From: Clusia tigrina | Lineage: Eukaryota > Arthropoda > Insecta > Diptera > Clusiidae | DNA: 64,000 nt | Assembly (NCBI GenBank): GCA_920105625.2 | Contig: OV050030.1 | Coordinates: forward strand, 215,434,325 to 215,498,324 | Reading direction: 5' to 3' | In this document: positions 1 to 13,090 of the stretch, piece by piece | Numbering within the stretch: the stretch's first letter is position 1 | Layout: each line of letters begins with the position of its first letter | The notes under the pieces: generated by a model | The model's input: the letters and a program-made list of their open reading frames with translations, nothing else | Databases searched by the model: none | What the model was told of the DNA's origin: nothing | Made by a program: the position numbers and the translations under genes

Positions 1-79
1 CAATCAAATGCTTGTAACTTTTTACTGGAGCGTCATAAAACCTTGAAATTTTGTGACAATACAGGACTCGTGCCTCTTA

Positions 80-950
80 TCAATTTAAGCTATCGCTCAT
101 AGCTATGCCACCCTTGAGTCCCAAATCAAACACTGATAAAACTTCAAATGGGCCTAACTTCTATACGGTGCGTCCCACACCTATCAAAGTTTGCAACAAG
201 CAAATGCTTGGAACTTATTATTGGAGCGTAATAAAGACTTGAAATTTTGTGACAATAAAGTAGTCGAGCCTCTTGTCAATTTAAGGTATCGCTCATAGCT
301 ATGCTACCCTTGAGTCCCAAATCCAACACTGTTAAAACTCCACATGGCCCTAACTTCTATACGGTGCGTCCCACACCTATCAAAGTTTGCAACAATCAAA
401 TGCTTGTAACTTTTTATTGGAGCGTAATAAAGTCTTGAAATTTTAGACAATAAAGTACTCGAGCCCCTTGTCAATTTAAGTTATCACTCATAGCTATACT
501 ACCCTTGAGTCCCAAATCAAACACTCATAAGACTGCAAATGGCCCTAACTTCTATATGGTGCGTCCTACACCTATCAAAGTTTGCAACAACCAAATGTTT
601 GTAACTTTTTACTGGAGCGTCATAAAACCTTGAAATTTGGTGACAATAAAGTACTCGGGCCTCTTGTCAATTAAAGTTGTCGCTCATTGCTATGCTACCC
701 TCGAGTCCAAAATCAAACACTGATAAAACAATGGCCCTAAATTCTGTACTTTGCGTCCTACACCTATCAAAGTTTGCAACAATCAAATGCTTGTAACTTT
801 TTACTGGAGCGTCATAAAATCTTGAAATTTTCTGACATTAAAGTACACGAGCTTCTTATCTATTAAGCTATCGCTTATAGCTATGCTACCCTAGAGTCGA
901 AAATCAAACACTTCTAAACCTTCAAATTGCCCTAACTTCTATACGGTGCG
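80..950. repeat. Dispersed duplication, spacing 2879 bp, copy 1
   Basis: Matches 2959-3829 at an offset of 2879 at both ends (CAAGCAAATGCTTGG at 197 and 3076; CTTCTAAACC at 911 and 3790). Each copy has a private 1-bp deletion, so the offset is preserved. The last part also recurs in the block starting at 5679. Confidence 0.8.
588..779 (+). repeat. Variant monomer A, 192 bp
   Basis: Four bases (TTCA) are missing, giving GATAAAACAATGGCCC, usually followed by AAATTCTGTACTTTGCG. It tends to occur with TTGTCGCTCATTGCTATG, in which the left arm of the inverted repeat is degraded. Related copies occur near 3617, 5930, 10730, 11890, 17900, 19065 and 20810, and as AACAATAGCCC near 23705, 27165 and 30245. 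It is a useful marker for HOR alignment. Confidence 0.85.
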
Positions 951-974
951 ATATATACCTATCAAAGTATGCAA

Positions 975-1147
975 CAATCAAATGCTTGTAACTTTTTACT
1001 GGAGCGTCATAAAGTCTTGAAATTTTGTGACAATAAAGTAGTCGAGCTCATAGCTATGCTACCCTTGAGTCCCAAATCAAAGACTGATAAAACTTCAAAT
1101 GGCCCTAACTTCTATACGGTGCGATATATTCCTATCAAAGTATACAA
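975..1147 (+). repeat. Variant monomer with 23-bp deletion, 173 bp (copy 1)
   Basis: GTAGTCGAGC runs straight into TCATAGC, removing 23 bp including the left arm of the inverted repeat. The next monomer starts at 1148 as CATTCAAATATTTG. The same allele recurs at 6166-6338 within a duplicated block. The deletion opens a short chance reading frame across this monomer; I do not regard it as a gene. Confidence 0.85.
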
Positions 1148-1538
1148 CATTCAAATATTTGTAACTTTTTACTGGAGCGTCATAAAATCAGAAATTTTGT
1201 GACAATAAAGTACTCGGGCCTCTTATCAATTTAAGCTATCGCTCATAGCTATGCTACCCTTGAGTCCCAAATCAAACACTGATCAAACTTCAAATGGCCC
1301 TAACTTCTATACGGTGCGTCCCACACCTATCAAAGTTTGCAACAATCAAATGGTTGTAACTTTTTATTGGAGCGTAATAAAGTCTTGAAATTTTGTGACA
1401 ATAAAGTACTCGGGCCCCTTGTCAATTTAAGCTATCACTCATAGCTATACTACCCTTGAGTCCCAAATCAAACACTGATAAGACTGCAAATGGCATTTAC
1501 TTCTATATGGTGCGTCCTACACCTATCAAAGATGGCAA

Positions 1539-1702
1539 CAGCCAAATGCTTGTAACTTTTTACTGGAGCGTCATAAAATCTTGAAATTTTGTGAGAATAA
1601 AGTACTTGAGCCTCTTATCAATTTAAGCTATCGCTCATAGCTATGCTACCCTTGAGTCCCAAATCAAACACGGATAAACTTCAAATTACCCTAAGTTTGC
1701 AA
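1539..1702 (+). repeat. Variant monomer B, 164 bp
   Basis: About 32 bp are missing: CACGGATAAACTTC has lost one A, and ACCCTAA joins directly to GTTTGCAAC, removing the ACGGTGCGTCC segment. Equivalent copies end near 5583, 6895, 22580, 23917, 27380 and 30460. The copy at 23755-23917 is one base shorter because its T tract has four Ts. Confidence 0.85.
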
Positions 1703-2039
1703 CAATCAAATGCTTGTAACTTTTAACTGGAGCGTCATAAAACCTTGAAATTTTGTGACAATAAATTACTCGAGCCTCTCGTCAATTTTAGCTATCGCCC
1801 ATAGCTATGCTACCTTTGAGTCCCAAATCAAACAATGATAAAACTTCAAATGGCCGAAACTTCTATACGGTGCTTCCTATACCTATAAAAGTTTTCAACA
1901 ATCAAATGCTTGCAACTTTTTACTGGAGCGTCATAAAACCTTGAAATTTTGTGACAATAAAGTACTCGAGCCTCTTATCAATTTAAGCTATCGCTCATAG
2001 CTATGCTACCCTTGAGTACCAAATCAAACACTGATAAAA

Positions 2040-2960
2040 CTTCAAATGGCCCTAACTTCTATACGGTGCGTCACACACCTATCATAGTTTGCAACAATCA
2101 ATTGCTTGGAACTTTTTAGTGGAGCGTCATAAAACCTTGAAATTTTGTGACAATAAAGTACTGGAGCCTCTTATCAATTTAAGCTATCGCTCATAGCTAT
2201 GCTGCCCTTGAGTCCCAAATCAAACACTGATAAAACTTCAAATTACCCTAACTTCTATACGATGCGTCCTATATCTATCAAAGTTTGCAACAATCAAATG
2301 CCTGTAACTTTTTATTGGAGCGTAATAAAGTCTTGAAATTTTGTGAGAATAAAGTACTCGAGCCTCTTGTCAATTTAAGCTATAACTCATAGCTATACTA
2401 ACCTTGAGTCCCAAATCAAACACTGAAAAAACTGCAAATGGCCCCAACTTCTGTACGGTGCGATATATACCTATCAAAGTATGCAACAATCAAATGCTTG
2501 TAACTTTTTACTTGAGCGTCATAAAATCTTGAAATTTTGTGACAATAAAGTACTCGTGCCTCTTATCAATTTAAGCTATCGCTCATAGCTATGCTACCCT
2601 TGAGTCCCAAATCAAACACTGATAAAACTTCAAATGGCCCTAACTTCTATACGGTGGTCTCCCACACCTATCAAAGTTTGCAACAATCAAATGCTTGTAA
2701 GTTCTTATTTTAGCGTAATAAAGTTTTGAAATTTTGTGACAATAAAGTAGTCGAGCCTCTTGTCAATTTAAGGTATCGCTCATAGCTATCCTACCCTTGA
2801 GTCCCAAATCAAAGACTGATAAAACTTGAAATAGCCCTAACTTCTATACGGTGCGATATATACCTATCAAAGTATACAACATTCATATCTTTGTAACTTT
2901 TTACTGGAGCGTCATAAAATCTAGAAATTTTGTGACAATAAAGTACTCGGGCCTCTTATC
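2040..2960. repeat. Dispersed duplication, spacing 2151 bp, copy 1
   Basis: The CAATCAATTGCTTGG monomer at 2095 recurs at 4246 and the following monomers keep the same order to about 2.9 kb. The same first part also occurs near 7.26 and 12.14 kb. Confidence 0.75.
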
Positions 2961-3829
2961 AATTTAAGCTATCGCTCATAGCTATGCTACCCTCGAGTCC
3001 CAAATCAAACACTGATAAAACTTCAAATGGGCCTAACTTCTATACGCTGCGTCCCACACCTATCAAAGTTTGCAACAAGCAAATGCTTGGAACTTTTTAT
3101 TGGAGCGTAATAAAGACTTGAAATTTTGTGACAATAAAGTAGTCGAACCTCTTGTCAATTTAAGGTATCGCTCATAGCTATGCTACCCTTGAGTCCCAAA
3201 TCAAACACTGATAAAACATCAAATGGCCCTAACTTCTATACGGTGCGTCCCACACCTATCAAAGTTTGCAACAATCAAATGCTTGTAACTTTTTATTGGA
3301 GCGTAATAAAGTCTTGAAATTTTGTGACAATAAAGTACTCGAGCCCCTTGTCAATTTAAGCTATCACTCATAGCTATACTACCCTTGAGACCCAAATCAA
3401 ACACTCATAAGACTGCAAATGGCCCTAGCTTCTATATGGTGCGTCCTAAACCTATCAAAGTTTGCAACAACCAAATGCTTGTAACTTTTTACTGGAGGTC
3501 ATAAAACCTTGAAATTTGGTGACAAGAAAGTACTCGGGCCTCTTGTCAATTAAAGTTGTCGCTCATTGCTTTGCTACCCTCGAGTCCCAAATCAAACACT
3601 GATAAAACAATGGCCCTAAATTCTGTACTTTGCGTCCTACACCTATCAAAGTTTGCAACAATCAAATGCTTGTAACTTTTTACTGGATCGTCATAAAATC
3701 TTGAAATTTTCTGACATTAAAGTACTCGAGCCTCTTATCTATTAAGCTATCGCTCATAGCTATGCTACCCTAGAGTCGAAAATCAAACACTTCTAAACCT
3801 TCAAATTGCCCTAAATTCTATACGGTGCG
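2959..3829. repeat. Dispersed duplication, spacing 2879 bp, copy 2
   Basis: Same monomer order as 80-950. It diverges near 3829, where GCGTCCTATACC replaces the GCGATATATACC of copy 1. Confidence 0.8.
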
Positions 3830-4190
3830 TCCTATACCTATCAAAGTTTGCTACAATAAAATGCTTGTAACTTTTTACTGGAGCATAATAAAATCTTGAA
3901 ATTTTGTGACAATAAAGTACTCGAGCCTCTTGTCATTTTAAGCTATAACTCATAGCTATACTAACCTTGAGTCCCAAATCAAACACTGAAAAAACTGCAA
4001 ATGGCCCCAACTTCTATACGGTGCGATATATACCTATCAAAGTATGCAACAATCAAATGCTTGTAACTTTTTACTGGAGCGTCATAAAATCTTGAAATTT
4101 TGTGACAATAAAGTACTCATGCCTCTTATCAATTTAAGCTATCGCTCATAGCTATGCTACCCTTGAGTCCCAAATCAAACACTGATAAAA

Positions 4191-5111
4191 CTTCAAATGG
4201 CCCTAACTTCTATACGGTGCGTCACACACCTATCATAGTTTGCAACAATCAATTGCTTGGAACTTTTTAGTGGAGCGTCATAAAACCTTGAAATTTTGTG
4301 ACAATAAAGTACTGGAGCCTCTTATCAATTTAAGCTATCGCTCATAGCTATGCTGCCCTTGAGTCCCAAATCAAACACTGATAAAACTTCAAATTACCCT
4401 AACTTCTATACGATGCGTCCTATATCTATCAAAGTTTGCAACAATCAAATGCCTGTAACTTTTTATTGGAGCGTAATAAAGTCTTGAAATTTTGTGAGAA
4501 TAAAGTACTCGAGCCTCTTGTCAATTTAAGCTATAACTCATAGCTATACTAACCTTGAGTCCCAAATCAAACACTGAAAAAACTGCAAATGGCCCCAACT
4601 TCTGTACGGTGCGATATATACCTATCAAAGTATGCAACAATCAAATGCTTGTAACTTTTTACTTGAGCGTCATAAAATCTTGAAATTTTGTGACAATAAA
4701 GTACTCGTGCCTCTTATCAATTTAAGCTATCGCTCATAGCTATGCTACCCTTGAGTCCCAAATCAAACACTGATAAAACTTCAAATGGCCCTAACTTCTA
4801 TACGGTGGTCTCCCACACCTATCAAAGTTTGCAACAATCAAATGCTTGTAAGTTCTTATTTTAGCGTAATAAAGTTTTGAAATTTTGTGACAATAAAGTA
4901 GTCGAGCCTCTTGTCAATTTAAGGTATCGCTCATAGCTATGCTACCCTTGAGTCCCAAATCAAAGACTTATAAAACTTGAAATGGCCCTAACTTCTATAC
5001 GGTGCGATATATACCTATCAAAATATACAACATTCAAATATTTGTAAATTTTTACTGGAGCGTCATAAAATCTGGAAATTTTGTGACAATAAAGTACTCG
5101 GTCCTCTTATC
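4191..5111. repeat. Dispersed duplication, spacing 2151 bp, copy 2
   Basis: Matches 2040-2960 with scattered substitutions that increase toward the right end, such as GACTTATAAAAC for GACTGATAAAAC. Confidence 0.75.
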
Positions 5112-5678
5112 AATTTAAGCTATCGCTCATAGCTATGCTACCTTTGAGTCCCAAATCAAACACTGATAAAGCTTCAAATGGCCCTAACTTCTATATGGTG
5201 CGTCCCACACCTATCAAAGTTTGCAACAATCAAATGCTTGTAACTTTTTACTGGAGCGTCATAAAACCTTGAAATTTGGTGACAATAAAGTACTCGTGCC
5301 TCTTGTCAATTAAAGTGGTCGCTCATTGCTATGCTACCCTTGAGTCCCAAATCAAACACTGATAAAACAATGGCCCTAAATTCTGTACTTTGCGTCCTAC
5401 ACCTAACAAAGTTTGCAACAATCAAATGCTTGTAACTTTTTGCTGGAGCGTCATAAAATCTTGAAATTTTGTGACAATAAAGTACTTGAGCCTCTTATCA
5501 ATTTAAGCTATCGCTCATAGCTATGCTACCCTTGAGTCCCAAATCAAACACGGATAAACTTCAAATAACCCTAAGTTTGCAACAATCAAATGCTTGTAAC
5601 TTTTTACTGGAGCGTCATAAAACCTTGAAATTTTGTGACAATAAAGGACTCGTGCCTCTTATCAATTTAAGCTATCGC

Positions 5679-7538
5679 TCATAGCTATACTACCCTTGAG
5701 TCCCAAATCAAACACTCATAAGACTGCAAATGGCCCTAACTTCTATATGGTGCGTCCTACACCTATCAAAGTTTGCAACAACCAAATGTTTGTAACTTTT
5801 TACTGGAGCGTCATAAAACCTTGAAATTTGGTGACAATAAAGTACTCGGGCCTCTTGTCAATTAAAGTTGTCGCTCATTGCTATGCTACCCTCGAGTCCA
5901 AAATCAAACACTGATAAAACAATGGCCCTAAATTCTGTACTTTGCGTCCTACACCTATCAAAGTTTGCAACAATCAAATGCTTGTAACTTTTTACTGGAG
6001 CGTCATAAAATCTTGAAATTTTCTGACATTAAAGTACACGAGCTTCTTATCTATTAAGCTATCGCTTATAGCTATGCTACCCTAGAGTCGAAAATCAAAC
6101 ACTTCTAAACCTTCAAATTGCCCTAACTTCTATACGGTGCGATATATACCTATCAAAGTATGCAACAATCAAATGCTTGTAACTTTTTACTGGAGCGTCA
6201 TAAAGTCTTGAAATTTTGTGACAATAAAGTAGTCGAGCTCATAGCTATGCTACCCTTGAGTCCCAAATCAAAGACTGATAAAACTTCAAATGGCCCTAAC
6301 TTCTATACGGTGCGATATATTCCTATCAAAGTATACAACATTCAAATATTTGTAACTTTTTACTGGAGCGTCATAAAATCAGAAATTTTGTGACAATAAA
6401 GTACTCGGGCCTGTTATCAATTTAAGCTATCGCTCATAGCTATGCTACCCTTGAGTCCCAAATCAAACACTGATCAAACTTCAAATGGCCCTAACTTCTA
6501 TACGGTGCGTCCCACACCTATCAAAGTTTGCAACAATCAAAATGGTTGTAACTTTTTATTGGAGCGTAATAAAGTCTTGAAATTTTGTGACAATAAAGTA
6601 CTCGGGCCCCTTGTCAATTTAAGCTATCACTCATAGCTATACTACCCTTGAGTCCCAAATCAAACACTGATAAGACTGCAAATGGCATTTACTTCTATAT
6701 GGTGCGTCCTACACCTATCAAAGATGGCAACAGCCAAATGCTTGTAACTTTTTACTGGAGCGTCATAAAATCTTGAAATTTTGTGAGAATAAAGTACTTG
6801 AGCCTCTTATCAATTTAAGCTATCGCTCATAGCTATGCTACCCTTGAGTCCCAAATCAAACACGGATAAACTTCAAATTACCCTAAGTTTGCAACAATCA
6901 AATGCTTGTAACTTTTAACTGGAGCGTCATAAAAAATTGAAATTTTGTGACAATAAATTACTCGAGCCTCTCGTCAATTTTAGCTATCGCCCATAGCTAT
7001 GCTACCTTTGAGTCCCAAATCAAACAATGATAAAACTTCAAATGGCCGAAACTTCTATACGGTGCTTCCTATACCTATAAAAGTTTTCAACAATCAAATG
7101 CTTGCAACTTTTTACTGGAGCGTCATAGAACCTTGAAATTTTGTGACAATAAAGTACTCGAGCCTCTTATCAATTTAAGCTATCGCTCATAGCTATGCTA
7201 CCCTTGAGTACCAAATCAAACACTGATAAAACTTCAAATGGCCCTAACTTCTATACGGTGCGTCACACACCTATCATAGTTTGCAACAATCAATTGCTTG
7301 GAACTTTTTAGTGGAGCGTCATAAAACCTTGAAATTTTGTGACAATAAAGTACTGGAGCCTCTTATCAATTTAAGCTATCGCTCATAGCTATGCTGCCCT
7401 TGAGTCCCAAATCAAACACTGATAAAACTTCAAATTACCCTAACTTCTATACGATGCGTCCTATATCTATCAAAGTTTGCAACAATCAAATGCCTGTAAC
7501 TTTTTATTGGAGCGTAATAAAGTCTTGAAATTTTGTGA
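5679..7538. repeat. Dispersed duplication, spacing 5191 bp, copy 2
   Basis: Carries the same ordered alleles as 488-2346, including the A, 173-bp and B monomers. Differences seen are CTGTTATC near 6412, the extra A near 6541, AAAAAATTG near 6934 and CATAGAACC near 7126. Its final portion continues into the block that is copied again at about 12.0 kb. Confidence 0.85.
6166..6338 (+). repeat. Variant monomer with 23-bp deletion, 173 bp (copy 2)
   Basis: Same 23-bp deletion as the copy 5191 bp upstream and same neighbours, so it was carried along by duplication of the surrounding 1.9-kb segment rather than arising anew. Confidence 0.85.
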
Positions 7539-10164
7539 CAATAAAGTAGTCGAGCCTCTTGTCAATTTAAGCTATCGCCCATAGCTATGCTACCTTTGAG
7601 TCCCAAATCAAACACTGATAAAACTTCAAATGGCCGAAACTTCTATACGGTGCTTCCTACACCTATAAAAGTTTTCAACAATCAAATGCTTGCAACTTTT
7701 TACTGGAACGTCATAAAACCTTGACATTTTGTGACATTAAAGTACTTCTCAATTTAAGCTATAGCTCATAGCTATGCTACCCTTGATTCGCAAATTAAAC
7801 ACTGATAAACCTTCAAATGGCCCTAACTTCTATACGGTGCGTCCCATACCTATCAAAGTTTGCAACAATCAAATGCTTGGAACTTTTTACTGGAGCGTCA
7901 TAAAACCTTGAAATTTTGTGACAATAAATTATTGGAGCCTCTTATCAATTTAAGCTATCGCTCATAGCTATGCTACCCTTGAGTCCCAAATCAAACACTG
8001 ATAAAACTTCAAATAGCCCTAAATTCTATACGATGCGTCCTATACCTATCAAAGTTTGCAACAATCAAATGCTTGTAACTTTTTACTGTAGCGTCATAAA
8101 ACCTTGAAATTTTCTGACAATAAAGTACTCGTGCCTCTTGTTAATTAAACTTGTCGCTCATTGCTATGCTACCCTTGAGTCCCAAATGAAACACTGATAA
8201 AACTTCAAATGGCCCTAACTTCTATACGGTGCGTCCCTCACCTATCAAAGTTTGCAACAATCAAATGCTTGTAACTTTTTATTGGAGCGTAATAAAGTCT
8301 TGAACTTTTGTCACAATAAAGCAGTCGAGCCTCTTGTCAATTTAAGCTATCGCTCATAGCTATGCTACCGTTGAGTCCCAAATCAAACACTGATAAAACT
8401 TCAAATGGCCGTAACTTCTATACGGTGCGACCTACACCTATCAAAGTTTGCAACAATCAAATGCTTGCAACTTTTTACTGGAGCGTCATAAAACCTTGAC
8501 ATTTTGTGACATTAAAGTACTTGTCAATTTAAGCTATAGCTCATAGCTATGCTACCCTTGAGTCGCAAATCAAACACTGATAAACCTTCAAATGGCCCTA
8601 ACTTCTATACGGTGAGTCCTATACCTATCAAAGTTTGCAACAATCAAATGCTTGGAACTTTTTATTGGAGCGTCATAAATCCTTGAAATTTTGTGACAAT
8701 AAAGTATTGGAGCCTCTTATCAATTTAAGCTATCGCTCATAGCTATGCTACCCTTGAGTCCCAAATCAAACACTGATAAAACTTCAAATGACCCTAACTT
8801 CTATACGATGCGTCCTATACCTATCAAAGTTTGCCACAATCAAATGCTTGTAACTTTTTACTGGAGCTTCATAAAATCTTGAAATTTGGTGACATTAAAG
8901 TACTCGAGCCTCTTGTCAATTTAAGCTATCGCTCATAGCTATGCTAAGCTTGAGTCCCAAATCAAACACGGCTAATACTTCAAATTGCCCTAACTTCTAT
9001 ACGGTGCTTCCTACACCTATAAAAGTTTTCAACAATCAAATGCTTGCAACTTTTTACTGGAACGTCATAAAACCTTGACATTTTGTGACATTAAAGTACT
9101 TCTCAATTTAAGCTATAGCTCATAGCTATGCTACCCTTGAGTCGCAAATTAAATACTGATAAACCTTCAAATGGCCCTAACTTCTATACGGTGCGTCCCA
9201 GACCTATCAAAGTTTGCAACAATCAAATGCTTGGATCTTTTTACTGGAGCGTCATGAAACCTTGACATTTTGTGACATTAAAGTACTTGTCAATTTAAGC
9301 TATAGCTCATAGCTATGCTACCCTTGAGTCGCAAATCAAACACTGATAAACCTTCAAATGGCCCTAACTTCTATACGGTGCGTCCCACACCTATCATAGT
9401 TTGCAACAATCAATTGCTTGGAACTTTTTACTGGAGCGTCATAAAACCTTGAAATTTTGTGACAATACAGTATTGGAGCCTCTTATCAATTTAAGCTATC
9501 GCTTATAGCTATGATACCCTTGAGCCCCAAATCAAACACTGATAAAACTTCAAATGATCCTAACTTCTATACAATGCGTCCTATACCTATCAAAATTTGC
9601 AACAATCAAATGCTTGTAACTTTTTATTGGAGCGTAATAAAGTCTTGAACTTTTGTGACAATAAAGTAGTCGAGCCTCTTGTCAATTTGAGCTATCGCTC
9701 ATTGCTATGCTACCCGTGAGTCCCAAATCAAACACTGATAAACCTTCAAATGGCCCCAACTTCTATACGGTGCGTCCTATACCTATCAAAGTTTGCAACA
9801 ATCAAATGCTTGTAACTTTTTACTGGAAAATAATAAAATCTTGAAATTTTGTGACAATAAAGTACTCGACCCTCTTGTCAATTGAACCTATCACTCATAG
9901 CTATACTAACCTTGAGTCCCAAATCAAACAAAGAAAAAACTACAAATGGCCCTAACTTCTATACGGTGCGATATATACCTATCAAAGTATGCAACAATCG
10001 AATGCTTGTAACTTTTTACTGGAGCGTCATAAACTCTTGAAATTTTGTGACAATAAAGTACTCGTGCCTCTTATCAATTTAAGCTATCGCTCATAGCTAT
10101 GCTACCCCTGAGTCCCAAATCAAACACTGATAAATCTTCAAATGGCCCTAACTTCTATACGGTG
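7130..10164. repeat. Segment copied, with whole-monomer changes, at 11986-14827
   Basis: Offsets to the second copy step from 4856 (for example CAAATGCCTG near 7483 and 12339) to 5052 (TGAACTTTTGTCAC at 8301 and 13353) to 4660 (TGGCCCCAAC at 9751 and 14411). The steps are +196 and -392, so one extra monomer lies in the second copy and two extra lie here at about 9.36-9.75 kb. Confidence 0.8.
8454..8640 (+). repeat. Variant monomer C, 187 bp
   Basis: Nine bases are missing between GTACT and TGTCAATTT, giving GTACTTGTCAATTT and removing the CTCGAG site. It normally carries CTTGACATTTTGTGACATTA and AGCTATAGCTCATAGC, where the left arm becomes the 10-bp palindrome AGCTATAGCT. C-type copies are common from about 7.7 to 48.2 kb. 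Their number accounts for several HOR lengths. Confidence 0.85.
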
Positions 10165-11985
10165 CGTCCCACACCTATCAAAGTTTGCAACAATCAAATG
10201 CTTGTAACTTTTTATTGGAGCGTAATAAAGTCTTGAAAATTTGTGACAATAAAGTAGTCGAGCCTCTTGTCAATTTAAGGTATCGCTCATAGCTATGATA
10301 CCCTTGAGTCCCAAATCAAAGACTGATAAAACTTCAAATGGCCCTAACTTCTATACGGTGCGATATATACCTATCAAAGTATACAACATTCAAATATTTG
10401 TAACTTTTTACTGGAGCGTCATAAAATCTTGAAATTGTGTGACAATAAAGTACTCGTGGCTCTTATCAAATTAAGCTATCGCTCATAGCTATGCTACCCT
10501 TGAGTCCCAAATCAAAAACGTATAAAACTTCAAATGGCCCTAACTTCTATACGTTGCTTCCCAAACATATCAAAGTGTGCAACAACCAAATGCTTGTAAC
10601 TTTTTACTGGAGCGTCATAAAACCTTGAAATTTGGTGACAATAAAGTACTCGTGCCTCTTGTCAACTAAAGTTGTCGCTCATTGCTATGCTACCCTTGAG
10701 TCCCAAATCAAACATTGATAAAACAATGGCCCTAAATTCTGTACTTTACGTCCTACACCTATCAAAGTTTGCAACAATCAAATGCGAGTAACTTTTTACT
10801 GGAGCTCAATAAAATCTTGACATTTTGTGACAATAAAGTACTCGAGCCTCTTATCAATTTAAGCTATCGCTGATAGCTATGCTACCCTTGAGTCCCAAAT
10901 CAAATACTGATAAAACTTCAAATGGCCCTAACTTCTATACGGTGCGTCCCACACCTATCATAGCTTGCAACAATGAATTGCTTGGAACTTTTTACTGGAG
11001 CGTCATAAAACCTTGAAATTTTGTGACAATAAAGTATTGGAGTCTTTTATCAATTTAAGCTTTCGCTCATAGCTGTGATACCCTTGAGCCCCAAATCAAA
11101 CATTGATAAAACTTCAAATGATCCTAACTTCTATACAATGCGTCCTATACCTATCAAAATTTGCAACAATCAAATGCTTGTAACTTTTTATTGGAGCGTA
11201 ATAAAGTCTTGAAATTTTGTGACAATAAAGTAGTCGAGCCTCTTGTCAATTTAAGCTATCGCTCATAGCTATGCTACCCTTGAGTCCCAAATCAAACACT
11301 GATAAATCTTCAAATGGCCCTAACTTCTATACGGTGCGTCCCACACCTATCAAAGCTTGCAACAATCAAATGCTTGTAACTTTTTATTGGAGCGTAATAA
11401 AGTCTTGAAAATTTTGTGACAATAAAGTAGTCGAGCCTCTTGTCAATTTAAGGTATCGTCATAGCTATGATACCCTTGAGTCCCAAATCAAAGGCTGATA
11501 AAACTTCAAATGGCCCTAACTTCTATACGGTGCGATATATACCTATCAAAGTATACAACATTCAAATATTTGTAACTTTTTACTGGAGCGTCATAAAATC
11601 TTGAAATTTTGTGACAATAAAGTACTCGTGGCTCTTATCAATTTAAGCTATCGTTCATAGCCATGCCACCCTTGAGTCCCAAATCAAACACTGATAGAAC
11701 TTCAAATGGCCCTAAATTCTATATGGTGCGTCCTACACCTATCAAAGTATGCAACAACCAAATGCTTGTACCTTTTTACTGGAGCGTCATAAAACCTTGA
11801 AATTTGGTGACAATAAAGTACTCGTGCCTCTTGTCAATTAAAGTTGTCGCTCATTGCTATGCTACCCTTGAGTCCCAAATCAAACATTGATAAAACAATG
11901 GCCCTAAATTCTGTACTTTACGTCCTACACCTATCAAAGTTTGCAACAATCAAATGCGAGTAACTTTTTACTGGAGCGTCATAAA
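10165..11985. repeat. Satellite monomers, left domain; partly copied at 16.5-18.0 kb
   Basis: Ordinary monomers of A, GATATATACC and CAATGAATTGCTTGG types. The stretch 10800-11971 reappears at 16809-17979. No non-satellite sequence is present. Confidence 0.8.
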
Positions 11986-13090
11986 ACCTTGAAATTTTGT
12001 GACAATAAAGTACTCGAGCCTCTTATCAATTTAAGCTATCGCTCATAGCTATGCTACCCTTGAGTACCAAATCAAACACTGATAAAACTTCAAATGGCCC
12101 TAACTTCTATACGGTGCGTCACACACCTATCATAGTTTGCAACAATCAATTGCTTGGAACTTTTTAGTGGAGCGTCATAAAACCTTGAAATTTTGTGACA
12201 ATAAAGTACTGGAGCCTCTTATCAATTTAAGCTATCGCTCATAGCTATGCTGCCCTTGAGTCCCAAATCAAACACTGATAAAACTTCAAATTACCCTAAC
12301 TTCTATACGATGCGTCCTATATCTATCAAAGTTTGCAACAATCAAATGCCTGTAACTTTTTATTGGAGCGTAATAAAGTCTTGAAATTTTGTGACAATAA
12401 AGTAGTCGAGCCTCTTGTCAATTTAAGCTATCGCCCATAGCTATGCTACCTTTGAGTCCCAAATCAAACACTGATAAAACTTCAAATGGCCGAAACTTCT
12501 ATACGGTGCTTCCTACACCTATAAAAGTTTTCAACAATCAAATGCTTGCAACTTTTTACTGGAACGTCATAAAACCTTGACATTTTGTGACATTAAAGTA
12601 CTTCTCAATTTAAGCTATAGCTCATAGCTATGCTACCCTTGATTCGCAAATTAAACACTGATAAACCTTCAAATGGCCCTAACTTCTATACGGTGCGTCC
12701 CATACCTATCAAAGTTTGCAACAATCAAATGCTTGGAACTTTTTACTGGAGCGTCATAAAACCTTGAAATTTTGTGACAATAAAGTATTGGAGCCTCTTA
12801 TCAATTTAAGCTATCGCTCATAGCTATGCTACCCTTGAGTCCCAAATCAAACACTGATAAAACTTCAAATGGCCCTAACTTCTATATGGTGCGTCCTACA
12901 CCTATCAAAGTTTGCAACAATCAAATGCTTGTAACTTTTTACTGTAGCGTCATAAAACCTTGAAATTTTCTGACAATAAAGTACTCGTGCCTCTTGTTAA
13001 TTAAACTTGTCGCTCATTGCTATGCTACCATTGAGTCCCAAATGAAACACTGATAAAACTTCAAATGGCCCTAACTTCTATACGGTGCGT

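Larger units (their letters stand above)
488..2346. repeat. Dispersed duplication, spacing 5191 bp, copy 1
   Basis: Matches 5679-7538. I counted only about half a dozen differences over 1.86 kb, including one inserted A near 6541 in the other copy that shifts the offset from 5191 to 5192. The copies diverge at 2347, GAGAAT here against GACAAT there. Confidence 0.85.

Noticed and set aside
969..1202. Open frame of 77 codons beginning MQQSNACNF, repeated at 6160-6393, with relatives at 6442, 26050, 28934, 34734, 36477, 51415 and 53748
   Set aside because: They are the satellite monomer read in one frame where an indel happens to remove a stop. They start at the same CAAAGTNTGCAACAATC position, occur only in variant monomers, lack any domain, and are copied only as part of HOR duplications.
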